Positions 26,899 through 37,052 of a stretch of DNA of 64,000 nt are shown here, piece by piece; positions within the stretch are counted from its first letter, which is position 1, and each line of letters begins with the position of its first letter. A program made the position numbers and the translations under genes. Location of the stretch: the NCBI GenBank assembly GCA_024743115.1, contig JANSXC010000009.1, positions 1 to 64,000 on the forward strand, given 5' to 3'. Origin of the DNA: a bacterium. Lineage in GTDB: Bacteria > Planctomycetota > UBA1135 > UBA2386. Below the pieces are notes generated by a model. The model had not been told where the DNA came from. It ran no database searches and saw nothing but the letters and a program-made list of their open reading frames with translations.

Positions 26899-29168
26899 TC
26901 GATCGTCATCCGAATCGCGTTCGTCATGTCGGAGCCGTAGAGCAGGCAGCCAGGCGACAGTGGCTCGAACACCAACCACTGCATGTAGAACGACGCCCCG
27001 ACGATGATCGGTGTCGACGGCAAGGCCGCCGCGTAGGACGCCTGGCCGGCTCCGCCCGTCTGCGACGCCACGAGGAAGCCCGTGTACGGATCGGGCACGA
27101 GGCGGCACGAGAGACCGCACGCGACGCCGCGTTGATCGCGACTGACGACGAGCCAGCAGGGTGCAAACGTCAGCTCACTGACGACCGACGCGCGAAAGCT
27201 GCCGTTACCGTGGATCGCGCAGGCGGCGTAGGCCTGGCCCTCGTCGCTGCCGCAGCCACCACCGACATCGGTGACCCGACCGTCGACACATTGCCAGCGC
27301 TGCGCCAGCACGTCACCGACCGACGCGCCGCCGGCGTCATAGCTCTCGATGACGAGCAGGGCATCGTCGCCAGCGCCACCCCCGGAAGCATCGCTGCAGC
27401 CCGCCAACTGATAGTCCCAAGGGAAGGCGCCCGCGATCTGCGACTGCACCGTCGACTCACACGGCACGCACGTCAGCGAATCGATCGATCGGACATAGGT
27501 GTTGAACGTGTTCGAACCGTCCTGGTCCGTCCACCCGACCAACGCCGATTCGCCGGTCATCACGACCGTAGGCGCCGACTCCGCATCGTTCGGGTCGGTC
27601 GTGATCGGCACCACCCCGGTGAGGAACGCGCTCTGCCCCGTCGGCGATTCCTGCGGATCCCACGACACTGCACGACAGACGATGTCGTCCTTGCTCGGCA
27701 CCGCGCCTTCCTGTGTTTGCCAGGCCACGATCCAGACCCGACCATCCCCGTCGACCGCGGGTCGCAGCTGATCGTCACTCGCGGTCGTGCAGCGGCCGTT
27801 GGTCTCGAGCAGGGTCAGATTGCGATCGACGATGCGATACGCGGGATCATGATTGCTCACCGAGAGCTGCTGCTCGAACACGATCATGTGGTGCCCGGTA
27901 CGACCGCCACCCTGGGAGATGCGCGGGTTCGACGGCGGCTGCGTCGCCGACTCGTAGATGACCGTGTGATCGAAACTGCCCAGCACCCCCGCCACCGTGA
28001 CGTTGATCTGTTTCGCTTCGATGCGATCCTGCGTCGAGTTCCACCAGACGCAGATCGCCTCGTCGTCGACCGTGGTCGCCTCGCCGCCGATGTCGGGGCG
28101 AATCTGCGAGTCGGCGCCCGATGCGATGTCGATCTCGGGTGATACGGCCCCGGTTGCCGCCGCCACCCCACGCGCCTTGATGTCGGAGCCGCGGTCGTAG
28201 ACGAGGACGAACGTATCGCGGTCGTTCACGTTCGCGACGGCGGGGTCGAACTCGCCCGACGTGCTGAGCTCGATGTGAATCCGCCCGCCGACCAGCGTGC
28301 CATCGCGCGCCACACGCTGACCGTGGATGTCGTGGTCGGCCGCCGAGTAGACCCGCTGAAAGACCACGAGGTACAGATCGTTCGAATGATCGTACGCAAC
28401 GTCCGGATCGCGATCGTCGAGGTTCGTCGCGACGCTGTGGAAGACCGAACCGATCAAGGGATCGAGCACGAGCGGTAGCTCTGCACTCTCGACGAACGCC
28501 GCGGGCAGGACGAGCTCGAACGCATCGTCGTCGCGACGAATGGCGCCCGCGACCCGCCGCCCGGCGGCGTCGATCCCGGCAACGCCCATGATGGTCAGCC
28601 CGCCGATGCCGGCCCGCTCGAGCCGCAGACCGTCGGCCACCGCGGTGACGTCGAGTTCGGTCGCGAGCGCACAACGAACGATCAGGTCTCCCACGCCCGT
28701 GGGAAGCCGTTCGAACACGAAACTCTGCGCGAGCCCCTCGCGCCGCACTTCGTAGCGCTCAGTCGCAGCGCGGCGCCGGAACTCGATGCGATCGTGGAAC
28801 GCCTGCGGCTCGACCCGCTCGACGAGCTGCAACCCGGACTCGCGCCCGATGGCGGAACACGCGATTCGCACCGGGAGGTTGTGCGGTGCTACCGCACCGA
28901 ACGCGGGCACGAACTCCACGCCGGCAGCGTCGAACCGCGCCTTGTAGTCTCGCCCTACCGCCCAGAGCGCGCCGCTGCGCCGCAACACCGCCGGCGCGGC
29001 GGGCCCGAAGCGATCGACCATGGTGCCCCCAGACCGCGCTGGCAACGCCGGTTCCGGGTGGGCCGCGGCGTTCTGGGCGCCGATCACGGCACATGAGCCC
29101 AGCCAGGCAACGAGCGACCAGGCGACGACAGCCCAGCTGGTCAGTTCCAATCCATAGGTGCGAGTCAT
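26895..29168 (-). CDS. Secreted beta-propeller-like protein, tandem paralogue (first copy)
   Basis: 757 residues from ATG 29168, preceded by GGAGG at a 9-nt spacing, one of the best ribosome sites in the window. The signal segment is WAVVAWSLVAWLGSCAVIGA. Domain order matches the following gene: N-terminal domain ending FVESAELPLVLDPLIGSVFH, then repeats such as DPDVAYDHSNDLYLVVFQRV, DPAVANVNDRDTFVLVYDRG and RPAVDGDGRVWIVAWQTQEG, then the shared Cys/Gly domain (VGGGCGSDEGQAYAACAI, then DMTNAIRMTIE). It is the first gene of the operon and the only one with a clear ribosome site. Function unknown; extracellular binding or adhesion is inferred. Confidence 0.78.
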   Translation of the reverse strand: MTRTYGLELTSWAVVAWSLVAWLGSCAVIGAQNAAAHPEPALPARSGGTMVDRFGPAAPAVLRRSGALWAVGRDYKARFDAAGVEFVPAFGAVAPHNLPVRIACSAIGRESGLQLVERVEPQAFHDRIEFRRRAATERYEVRREGLAQSFVFERLPTGVGDLIVRCALATELDVTAVADGLRLERAGIGGLTIMGVAGIDAAGRRVAGAIRRDDDAFELVLPAAFVESAELPLVLDPLIGSVFHSVATNLDDRDPDVAYDHSNDLYLVVFQRVYSAADHDIHGQRVARDGTLVGGRIHIELSTSGEFDPAVANVNDRDTFVLVYDRGSDIKARGVAAATGAVSPEIDIASGADSQIRPDIGGEATTVDDEAICVWWNSTQDRIEAKQINVTVAGVLGSFDHTVIYESATQPPSNPRISQGGGRTGHHMIVFEQQLSVSNHDPAYRIVDRNLTLLETNGRCTTASDDQLRPAVDGDGRVWIVAWQTQEGAVPSKDDIVCRAVSWDPQESPTGQSAFLTGVVPITTDPNDAESAPTVVMTGESALVGWTDQDGSNTFNTYVRSIDSLTCVPCESTVQSQIAGAFPWDYQLAGCSDASGGGAGDDALLVIESYDAGGASVGDVLAQRWQCVDGRVTDVGGGCGSDEGQAYAACAIHGNGSFRASVVSELTFAPCWLVVSRDQRGVACGLSCRLVPDPYTGFLVASQTGGAGQASYAAALPSTPIIVGASFYMQWLVFEPLSPGCLLYGSDMTNAIRMTIE

Positions 29169-29288
29169 GTCAGCAGGCCTCCAGAGACTGGCGACCGCAC
29201 GACGCACCACCGGACAGCCGCGCACGAGTTTTTTGCTCACTGAGGCGCCCGCGCCCGGGACGCCTGGATTCCGTGAACTCCACAGCCG

Positions 29289-32126
29289 ATGTTCACCCCT
29301 GAGCGTCAGATGACCGACAATCGACTCGATCTGTTGCAGCAGGCCCTCGACGCATTCGTCGCGTTTCGCGAGGACCCGGCAGCACCGAGCGCCGAGGAGT
29401 TCCTGACACGAAACGAAGCGTTGCGCCCGCTGCTCGAGCCGATGCTCTACCCGCCGACGGGCGACGAACCCGAAGCCGTTGCACCCCCCGGATCCGCGCC
29501 GACCGCAGGCACGCGACTCGGCGACTACGAGCTGCTGCGCGAACTCGGGCGCGGTGGTATGGGCACCGTGTTCGAGGCCGAGCAGATCTCATTGCAACGC
29601 CGCGTCACGCTCAAGATCCTGCACGACGAGCTCGCGCGCACGCCCGCCGCGGTGGAACGTTTTCGCCGCGAAGCCGCCAACGCAGCCCGACTGCAGCATC
29701 CGGGCATCGTGCCGATCTTCGAAGTCGCGGAGCGCGACGGCGTGCACTTCTTCGCGATGGAGCACGTCCACGGCGAACCGCTGAACGAGGCGCTCGGCAC
29801 CCTGCCACCGCTCGGCTCCCGCGCCCGGCACGAACGGGTCGCGACGATGGTCGCCGAGCTCGCAGAGGCGCTCGCCTACGCCCATGGCGAAGGGATCGTT
29901 CACCGCGACGTCAAACCCCACAACGTGCTTCTCACGAAGAACGGCTCCGTGCGCCTGCTGGACTTCGGCCTCGCCGCGGATCTGTCGTGGCTTGACGAGC
30001 CCAAGGGAGCAGAACGCGAAGGCCTCGCGGGCACGCCCCACTACATGAGCCCCGAACAAGCCCGCGGCGAAGCGACCGGGCCCGCGGGCGACATCTTCGC
30101 ATGCGGCGTCGTGACGTACGAACTGCTGCGCGGTCAACGACCGTTCGATGGTGATTCGACGACCGCGATACTCGCTCGCGTCGTCCATTCGGATGCAGCA
30201 CGAGTCGTGGCACAGCTCGAAGACGTGCCTCGCGAACTCGTGAAGATCTGCGAATGCTGTCTCGCGACCGATCCCGCGGCTCGCTACTCCACCGCGGCGC
30301 AACTCGCGGCGGACCTGCGCGCGTGGCTGGCTCATGCCGAGGTCCGGGTAGCACCACGCTCTCGATCCGCGCGAATCGCCCACACGCTTCGTCGGCATCC
30401 CGCGCGCGTGTTCGGCATCGCGGCCGGCATCGCGTTCGCCGTGGCCATGGCGCTGTGGCTCTACCAGCGCGACAGCGCTCGTTCCGCTGCGGCGGGCGCG
30501 TTGCGCGCGGTGCAACAGCTCGTCGCGGTGCTCGACGACCGCCTCGCGCGCCAGGCCAGCCTCGAACCCGGCTACGAGAAACAGCTCGAAAGCAGTATGG
30601 AGCTGTGCGTCCAACAACTGCGAACCACGGCCGTTGGCAATGAGCATCGCCATCGGTTCGGCGCGGCGCTGACCGACATCGCGGACATCTATCGGCGGGT
30701 CGGGGAGCCGGCTGCCGGGCTGACGCCGCTGGACCACGCGATCACGACGCTGACCGCAGGCGAGTCCATCCCGGAACGAACGACCCGGGCGCGCGCTCTC
30801 ACCCAGCGTGCCCGCCTGCTGCGATCGCTCTACGACTCGCGCGGTCCGGCAGCGACCGCCGCGGCCCGATCCGCCTGGACCGACCTGCTGACGGACGACG
30901 CAACGCGCTTACACGCCCACGGCGCACTGGCCCACCTCGCGATCGCCGAAGCCCGATTCGCGCTCGGTACGATCGCCGGCCTGCCGACCGCCGCTGCGAG
31001 CCTCGAACGGGCGCGTGAACATCTCGCCCACGAACCCAACCGGACTCGCACTGCTACCGAAACCACGGCGCGGGCGATCACGAACTGCGAACTGCTGCTC
31101 GCCACTGCGGAACTGCATCGACACCGCGAGGATTACCCGGCCGCAAGAGCCGCGTTCGAGCGCGCCGGCGCGGCCCTCTCGAGCACCGCACTCGGCAACC
31201 ACCGACCGGAACTCCTCGCGCGCCAGCTACTCGGCCTTGGCATCGTCGCGCAGAAACAACGCGAGTACGCTCTGGCGACACAGAGCTTCGACGCGGCCCT
31301 GCAACGGATCACATCAGCGGCCCGCGACTTCCCGAGCGACGCCGAGATCCGCCGCACGGTCGCGACGATCAAGATGCGCCGCGGCATTCTGCTCGCCCTG
31401 CGGCGGCAACACGAGTCGGCGATCAGCGAGCTCGAGGCCGCGCGAAGCGCGTTCGCCGCGCTGATCGCACTCAGCAGCGCCCCGGTCGAGCGCGATGCGA
31501 TGGCGCAGGCGGTCTGCTGCACACACATCGGCAACTGCCACCTGCTCGGCCAGAACGGCGACCGCAAGCTCGCGCGAGGGCTCTATGTCGAGGCCCTCGC
31601 ACTCCAGGACGAGTTGTGCAACGCCGCACCCGAGATCGCGACCCATCTGACCGAGAGCGCCGCCACCCACAACAACCTCGCGGCCTGGGAGAACCAGTTC
31701 GGCGACGCAACGGCCGCGCGGCAGCACGCCACAGCCGCAATCGAACGACAAACGGCAGCCCGCGCGAAGCGCCCGGACTCGGATCGCATCCGCAACTATC
31801 TCGGCATGCATTACTCCCAGCTCGCATTCGCCGAGCAGCGCCTCGGCAACGTCGAAGCCACGCTCGCAGCCGCCCACGCCGGCATCGACCACGCCTCGGC
31901 CCACGTCAACACGGTACGCGTCTGCGCGATCGCCGCCCTGCGCCTCGCAGCGAAGCTCGACGACAAAGCACGGGTGGAGCGCGTGCACCGCGACTGCGTC
32001 ACATGGCTCGCGGGGCTGACGCGCGGATCCGCGACGGGCTTGCGCCATCTGCTCGCGGGCCAGGCATTCGCCGCGTTGCGAGGCCGCGAGGACTTCGAAC
32101 GGCTGCGCGCCGAGGTATCGCGATGA
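29289..32126 (+). CDS. Membrane Ser/Thr protein kinase with TPR-like C-terminal repeats
   Basis: 945 residues. The kinase domain (residues ~79-345) has every core motif: the Gly loop GRGGMGTV (87-94), Lys109 in VTLKIL, HRDVKPHN with catalytic Asp207, DFG with Asp225, and GTPHYMSPEQA. One membrane helix follows (about 374-392, VFGIAAGIAFAVAMALWLY). The ~550-residue C-terminal part is all-helical with TPR-like repeats (for example LGLGIVAQKQREYALATQSF). The extracytoplasmic repeats may sense a ligand. ATGA overlap with the following sigma gene implies co-translation, matching the known Planctomycete ECF/Ser-Thr-kinase pairs. Confidence 0.92.
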   Translation: MFTPERQMTDNRLDLLQQALDAFVAFREDPAAPSAEEFLTRNEALRPLLEPMLYPPTGDEPEAVAPPGSAPTAGTRLGDYELLRELGRGGMGTVFEAEQISLQRRVTLKILHDELARTPAAVERFRREAANAARLQHPGIVPIFEVAERDGVHFFAMEHVHGEPLNEALGTLPPLGSRARHERVATMVAELAEALAYAHGEGIVHRDVKPHNVLLTKNGSVRLLDFGLAADLSWLDEPKGAEREGLAGTPHYMSPEQARGEATGPAGDIFACGVVTYELLRGQRPFDGDSTTAILARVVHSDAARVVAQLEDVPRELVKICECCLATDPAARYSTAAQLAADLRAWLAHAEVRVAPRSRSARIAHTLRRHPARVFGIAAGIAFAVAMALWLYQRDSARSAAAGALRAVQQLVAVLDDRLARQASLEPGYEKQLESSMELCVQQLRTTAVGNEHRHRFGAALTDIADIYRRVGEPAAGLTPLDHAITTLTAGESIPERTTRARALTQRARLLRSLYDSRGPAATAAARSAWTDLLTDDATRLHAHGALAHLAIAEARFALGTIAGLPTAAASLERAREHLAHEPNRTRTATETTARAITNCELLLATAELHRHREDYPAARAAFERAGAALSSTALGNHRPELLARQLLGLGIVAQKQREYALATQSFDAALQRITSAARDFPSDAEIRRTVATIKMRRGILLALRRQHESAISELEAARSAFAALIALSSAPVERDAMAQAVCCTHIGNCHLLGQNGDRKLARGLYVEALALQDELCNAAPEIATHLTESAATHNNLAAWENQFGDATAARQHATAAIERQTAARAKRPDSDRIRNYLGMHYSQLAFAEQRLGNVEATLAAAHAGIDHASAHVNTVRVCAIAALRLAAKLDDKARVERVHRDCVTWLAGLTRGSATGLRHLLAGQAFAALRGREDFERLRAEVSR

Positions 32127-32716
32127 GCGAACGGTTCCACGCTGGCCGCGCCGACGATCCCGCGGTGCTCGAAGAACTCGTTCGCGAGCATCTGCCCTGG
32201 ATCGAGACCCAGGTGCGCCAGCGGCTCGGCAACATCGTGCGTGAGGACGGCGACACTCACGACCTCGTGCAGGAAGCGTTCCTCGAGGTCATCACCCACG
32301 GACCGAGCTTCACGACCGGTGACCGGCAACGTTTCCAGAACCTGCTGCTGCGCATCGTCGAGAACAACATCCGCGACCGCTACCGTCGGCTTCACCGACT
32401 CAAGCGCGACCGCCGCCGGCACGCGGGCCAGGCCACTGACTCGATTCTCGAACTCGATCCACCCGCCCGGTCGGTGACGACCCCGAGCGTCTACGCCTCC
32501 GAGACCGAACGCCGCGAATGGGTCCTGCTCGCCGTCGAGCTGCTCGAACCGGAGGACCGTGACGTGATTCGCCTGCGCGATTGGGAAGAGCTCGAGTTCG
32601 AGCGCATCGGCGAGCTCCTGCGCATCTCGGGCGAGGCCGCGCGCAAGCGCTACCACCGCGCGCTGCCGCGACTCGCCACGAAGGTCCTCGACCTCCGACG
32701 CGGCAGCGACCGCTGA
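32123..32716 (+). CDS. ECF sigma factor paired with the Ser/Thr kinase
   Basis: 197 residues starting in an ATGA overlap with the kinase stop codon. Region 2 (GDTHDLVQEAFLEVITHGPS, RFQNLLLRIVENNIRDRYRR) and region 4 (PEDRDVIRLRDWEELEFERI, then LLRISGEAARKRYHRALPRL) are clear. Kinase-linked ECFs usually lack a dedicated anti-sigma and are thought to be controlled by phosphorylation; candidate Ser/Thr sites sit in the inter-domain linker near residues 110-125. The direct target genes cannot be inferred from this window. Confidence 0.9.
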   Translation: MSERFHAGRADDPAVLEELVREHLPWIETQVRQRLGNIVREDGDTHDLVQEAFLEVITHGPSFTTGDRQRFQNLLLRIVENNIRDRYRRLHRLKRDRRRHAGQATDSILELDPPARSVTTPSVYASETERREWVLLAVELLEPEDRDVIRLRDWEELEFERIGELLRISGEAARKRYHRALPRLATKVLDLRRGSDR

Positions 32717-32741
32717 CCAGCAGGCCGTTGAACAACCACTG

Positions 32742-34838
32742 CTAGTGCGCGCCCGGCGCTGGACCGAGACCGACCTGCGACAGCATCCAGGCCATCTCGA
32801 ACGCGCGGTCACGCCAACGATCGTAGCGCCCGGACGCGCCGCCGTGTCCGGCCGCCTCGAGCTTGCACTTCAAGAGCAGCTCCTCGCCGCCGGTCTTCAG
32901 AGTGCGCAGCTTGGCGACGTACTTCGCTGGCTCCCAGTACATGACCTGCGAGTCGTTGAAGCTCGTGGTCACCAGGGTCGCAGGGTAGTCCTTCGCCTCG
33001 AGGTTGTCGTACGGGCTGTACGACTTCATGTAGTCGAACGCCGGCTTCTCGTTGGGGTTGCCCCACTCGAGGTACTCGCCCACGGTCAACGGTAGCGACG
33101 CGTCCATCATCGTGTTCATCACGTCGACGAAGGGCACGGCGCTGTGGATCCCGCGGAACAGGTCGGGGCGCATGTTCGCGACAGCGCCCATGAGCAAGCC
33201 ACCCGCGCTGCCACCCTCGGCGAGCAACCGATCCTTGCTCGTCCAACCCGAACCGGACAGGCGCTCGGCGACATCGATGAAGTCGTAGAACGTGTTGCGC
33301 TTCTGCATCAACATCCCGGCGCGCCGCCAGCCCTCGCCCAGCGTGCTGCTGCCGCGAATGTGCGCGATCGCGAACACGACGCCACGATCGAGCAGGCTGA
33401 CGCGATCGCTGTTGAATCCGGCCGGGACCGAGATGCCGTAGGAGCCATAGCCGTAGAGCCACAGCGGCGCCGAGCCGTCGCGCGGGGTGTCGCGGCGATA
33501 GACCACGGACACGGGAATTCGCGCGCCGTCACGCGCCTCGGCCCAGACCCGCTCGGTCGCGTAGGCCGACGGATCGTAGTCGTGCACCTCGCGTTGTTTC
33601 TTGAGCTCGCGCTCGAGCGTCCGCAGGTCGTAGTCGTAGACGCAGGGTGGCGTGACCATCGACTGGTAATCGATGCGCAACTTCGTCGACGTGTACTCCG
33701 GCGTCCCGCCCCCACTCGCGGCGTAGACGCTCTCGGGGAACGAGATCTCGCGCCAATCGCCGCCGTCGTCTCCGGAGGTCCCGTCGAACGACAGGACTCG
33801 AAAGCGATTCAGGCCCTCGACCCGTTCTTGTACGACCGCGAAGTCGGCGAAGACCTCGAACGCGGCAACGAAGACGCCCTCGCGGTGCGGCACGAGGTCT
33901 TCCCAGTTCTCCGGCCTCGGATCGTCGACGCCGACCCGAACGATCCGCCAGTCGAGCGCGTCCTTGTCGGTGCGCAGGTAGAACACGCCGTCGCGATGCG
34001 TGACGGTGTAACGGTGACCTTTTTCCCGCGGCAGGAGCACGCGGAAATCACCGCCCGGTGCATCCGCGGCAAGCACTCGACACTCGTACGTGTCCGTGCT
34101 CGCAGCGGTGACCACGAGATAGGAACCGTCCTTGGTTCGGCTCACGCCGATCCGGAACAGCTCGTCGGTCTCCTCGAAGATCAGCTCCGGCTCGCCACCG
34201 AGCCGCCGCCGGAACAGCTTGTTGCTGCGCTTCGTGACCGGGTCCTCGGTCACGTAGAACAACGTCCGGTCATCGGCGCCCCACTCGACCGAAGTCACGC
34301 GCTCGGCGAGGTTCTCCTGAACCTCGCCGGAGCCCAGGTCCTTGACGTGGAGGGTGTACTGCCGAAACCCGGTGACGTCGGTCGAGAACGCCAGCAGTTG
34401 TTCGCTGTCACTGACCTCAACGTCACCGATCCCGAGGTAGGTCAGCCCCTCCGCCATTGCGTTCTGGTCGAGCAGGACCTCTTCGGCCAGGCTCTCGTCG
34501 TACTGCTCGGCATCGCCGATCCGACGCCGGCAGCGGATCGGATACTGCAGGCCTGCGACCGTGCGATGGTAGTAGAAGTAGCCGCCGAGCCGCACCGGCA
34601 CACTGAGGTCGGTCTGCTGCACGCGCGCGACCATCTCGTCGTAGAGCTCCTGTTCGAGCGGCGCGAGATGGGCCGTACGCTGCGCGGTGTAGGCATTCTC
34701 GGCTTCGAGATACTCGCGCACCGCGGGCGAATCTTTCTCGCGCAGCCAATGGTAGTGGTCGACGAACACTTCGCCGTGCCAGTGGTTCTCGTGGGGAACG
34801 CGCTTGCAGATCGGGGGATTGTCGCGGGTCATCGGCAC
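32742..34838 (-). CDS. ptrB: Oligopeptidase B-like prolyl oligopeptidase (S9A)
   Basis: 698 residues, a usual length for oligopeptidase B. N-terminal WHGEVFVDHYHWLREKDSP is the S9A signature; the propeller spans residues ~70-400. The alpha/beta-hydrolase domain has Ser544 in AEGGSAGGLLMGAV, the Asp block in LVTTSFNDSQVMYWEPAKYV and the His block in EAAGHGGASGRY. No signal peptide is visible, so it should be cytoplasmic, cutting short peptides after basic residues. The gene converges on the sigma gene ending at 32716. A start two codons later (ATG 34832) is equally possible. Confidence 0.9.
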   Translation of the reverse strand: MPMTRDNPPICKRVPHENHWHGEVFVDHYHWLREKDSPAVREYLEAENAYTAQRTAHLAPLEQELYDEMVARVQQTDLSVPVRLGGYFYYHRTVAGLQYPIRCRRRIGDAEQYDESLAEEVLLDQNAMAEGLTYLGIGDVEVSDSEQLLAFSTDVTGFRQYTLHVKDLGSGEVQENLAERVTSVEWGADDRTLFYVTEDPVTKRSNKLFRRRLGGEPELIFEETDELFRIGVSRTKDGSYLVVTAASTDTYECRVLAADAPGGDFRVLLPREKGHRYTVTHRDGVFYLRTDKDALDWRIVRVGVDDPRPENWEDLVPHREGVFVAAFEVFADFAVVQERVEGLNRFRVLSFDGTSGDDGGDWREISFPESVYAASGGGTPEYTSTKLRIDYQSMVTPPCVYDYDLRTLERELKKQREVHDYDPSAYATERVWAEARDGARIPVSVVYRRDTPRDGSAPLWLYGYGSYGISVPAGFNSDRVSLLDRGVVFAIAHIRGSSTLGEGWRRAGMLMQKRNTFYDFIDVAERLSGSGWTSKDRLLAEGGSAGGLLMGAVANMRPDLFRGIHSAVPFVDVMNTMMDASLPLTVGEYLEWGNPNEKPAFDYMKSYSPYDNLEAKDYPATLVTTSFNDSQVMYWEPAKYVAKLRTLKTGGEELLLKCKLEAAGHGGASGRYDRWRDRAFEMAWMLSQVGLGPAPGAH

Positions 34839-34883
34839 GGCATCGGGCGAACGGGATTTGGCAACGGATCGAGTGCGCTGAAG

Positions 34884-37052
34884 TCAGGCCACGCGCTGTA
34901 CACGAGCGTAGCCCCACGCTCCGAGGATCAACACGACACCGAGGATCCCGGTCACGAGCACCCGTAGCGTCGTGTCGAGGGCAGCGAGATCGTGCAGCGC
35001 GACCTTCGCGGCAACGAGTAGCAGACCCGCGAGCCCGGCTCGCCGTACGGCGCTGATCCGCCGCACGAACCCACCGAGCAGCAGAGCCCCGGCAAACGCG
35101 AGGGAATACAGGCTCACCATCGCGCCACGCCAGCCACTCGCCCAGTCGCGCACGAGCTCGATGACCTCCACCAAACCCGCCAGGTAGGCAATGGCGAGAC
35201 CCGTCGTCGCGACGATCGGCAGATCGCGCGGCTCCGCCGGCAGCGGTCGCCAGCGCCCGACGCCACCAGCGGCTGCGAGCACCGCGACCGCGGCGACCGC
35301 GCGCCAGTTCGCCAGCACGTCGAGGCCGCCACTCGCCAAGTGCGTCGAACCCGCGGTGCCGATCCACGCGATGCCGAGCAGTGCCACCAGGGTCGCAGCC
35401 GCGCTGTGCAGCATCGGATCATTCCAGCGCACGCTGACGATGGCCCCTGCAATGAGCCACAGCGCCGTCACGCCGAACGCCAACGCGCGCCACGATCCGA
35501 CGTCCGCACCGAAGTCATGGACGAGCCCCGGCGCCAGGAACGTCAGAACCGTGCCGACGACGAGACCGCAAGCGCGCGCAACCGTCGCACTGCCCAGCCC
35601 GAGGAGCACCGTGGGCAGCGCGAGGCTCGCGAGCGCGAGCCAGCGCCGATCCGCATCGCCGTCGACACCGAGGCTGATGCCGCCCGCCAGGACGGCGGCG
35701 ACGGCAATCGCGAGATCGCCCGCCCTGACGAAGCGTCGCAGCGCGAACAGCGCTGCCGCAACGCCGAGCAGTGCGCCCGTTCGGGTCCACGGCTGATCGC
35801 ACAGTTGCTGCAGGTCGGTGTAGTCGACGGCCGGCACGTTCCAGGCCAGGGCGGCGCCGATCACGAGGAGCACACCACCCAGTCGCGCGAGGTCGGGGCC
35901 GTGGCGTAGTTCGTCGCGCCGCGCGAGCAGCAACCCGGCCGCGAGCCAACCAACCCCGACGACCAGGCCGTAGATGCCGACTTCGGCATGCCGCAGCGCC
36001 ACGGTCGTGAGCAGCCCCTGCACCAGCCAGAGTCCACCGAGCACCGCACTCCAGCGGGCATCGCCGACGCGGATTCGCCACACGCCCAGAAGTTCGGGTA
36101 GCACGACCGCCAGCAACGCAGTCTGCACGTGCAGCACCAGCGACCAAGCAGACGGCATGCCGTTCGCAAGGAACCACGCAGCGAGGATGCTCGTCGTGCC
36201 GAACACCGCGCTACCGCGCGCCCAGTGCCACGACCAACGGTGTTCGGTCCAGGCCGCCCAGGTATGCAACACGATCAGGTAGACCAACAGCGCCGTTGGC
36301 GATTCGCTCGGATCCCCAACGAGCACGGGCGCGAGGAAGCCACCGCCGAGAGCGGCCGTCGCGATCACTTCGAGCTTCAGTAGCCGGCCGAGCCACTGCC
36401 CGAGCGCGGTGCTGACGACGAGCAGAACCAGCGCGGTCGTGCCACCGATCAGGTCGTAGCCGAGTTTGGCCACAACGCCCGCCACGTAGCTCAGTGCGAC
36501 GGCCCCGCCACAGAGAAGTCCAACGTAGGTCGGTCGCACCCGTCCGCGCGCCCGCAGCCAGAACCCCGCGCCCAGCATCAGCGCCGCGCCGAGGTAGATG
36601 CACAGCACCCGACCCGGCGGGCCGATGCGATCCCAGCCGAGTTTGCCGAAGTAGACCGCCGCGATCACCACGGCCGCGACGCCGAGGCGACCGAGCACCT
36701 TGAGACCGAGGAACTGTTCCAGGTCGCCGCCGGTGCCTCTGCCCGAAGGCGATGTCGACTGGTCCGGCGCTTGCCGGGCGGCGGATTGCCCGGCCGACTC
36801 GCGAGCCGCGCCGGCGATCGCGCCCACACCGGTCGGCAGCGGCGGTGGCACCGCCGCCGATCGAGTGGACTCGTCCGGCCCGACGCCCCCCATGCCCGGC
36901 TTGGGTAGCGGCGGCGGCGGCGGAGTTACGGGCGCCGATGACGCCCCAGCGGCAGGCGACGTTTCACGCAGTTCGAGCTCACGAAGCCGCGCCTCGAGCG
37001 CCGCGATCCGCGCTTCGAGTTCGTCGACCCTGTCTGAATCCTGCCTCGCCAT
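34884..37052 (-). CDS. DUF2339 multipass membrane protein
   Basis: 722 residues. A coiled-coil N-terminus (VDELEARIAALEARLRELEL) and a Pro/Gly-rich linker (residues ~30-105) lead to about 16-20 predicted membrane helices, starting FLGLKVLGRLGVAAVVIAAV, followed by GRVLCIYLGAALMLGAGFWL and so on to LRVLVTGILGVVLILGAWGY. This layout is characteristic of DUF2339, an inner-membrane family of unknown function. The gap of 45 nt to the oligopeptidase gene suggests a possible shared transcript. Loss of any conserved residue cannot be judged by eye. Confidence 0.86.
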   Translation of the reverse strand: MARQDSDRVDELEARIAALEARLRELELRETSPAAGASSAPVTPPPPPLPKPGMGGVGPDESTRSAAVPPPLPTGVGAIAGAARESAGQSAARQAPDQSTSPSGRGTGGDLEQFLGLKVLGRLGVAAVVIAAVYFGKLGWDRIGPPGRVLCIYLGAALMLGAGFWLRARGRVRPTYVGLLCGGAVALSYVAGVVAKLGYDLIGGTTALVLLVVSTALGQWLGRLLKLEVIATAALGGGFLAPVLVGDPSESPTALLVYLIVLHTWAAWTEHRWSWHWARGSAVFGTTSILAAWFLANGMPSAWSLVLHVQTALLAVVLPELLGVWRIRVGDARWSAVLGGLWLVQGLLTTVALRHAEVGIYGLVVGVGWLAAGLLLARRDELRHGPDLARLGGVLLVIGAALAWNVPAVDYTDLQQLCDQPWTRTGALLGVAAALFALRRFVRAGDLAIAVAAVLAGGISLGVDGDADRRWLALASLALPTVLLGLGSATVARACGLVVGTVLTFLAPGLVHDFGADVGSWRALAFGVTALWLIAGAIVSVRWNDPMLHSAAATLVALLGIAWIGTAGSTHLASGGLDVLANWRAVAAVAVLAAAGGVGRWRPLPAEPRDLPIVATTGLAIAYLAGLVEVIELVRDWASGWRGAMVSLYSLAFAGALLLGGFVRRISAVRRAGLAGLLLVAAKVALHDLAALDTTLRVLVTGILGVVLILGAWGYARVQRVA

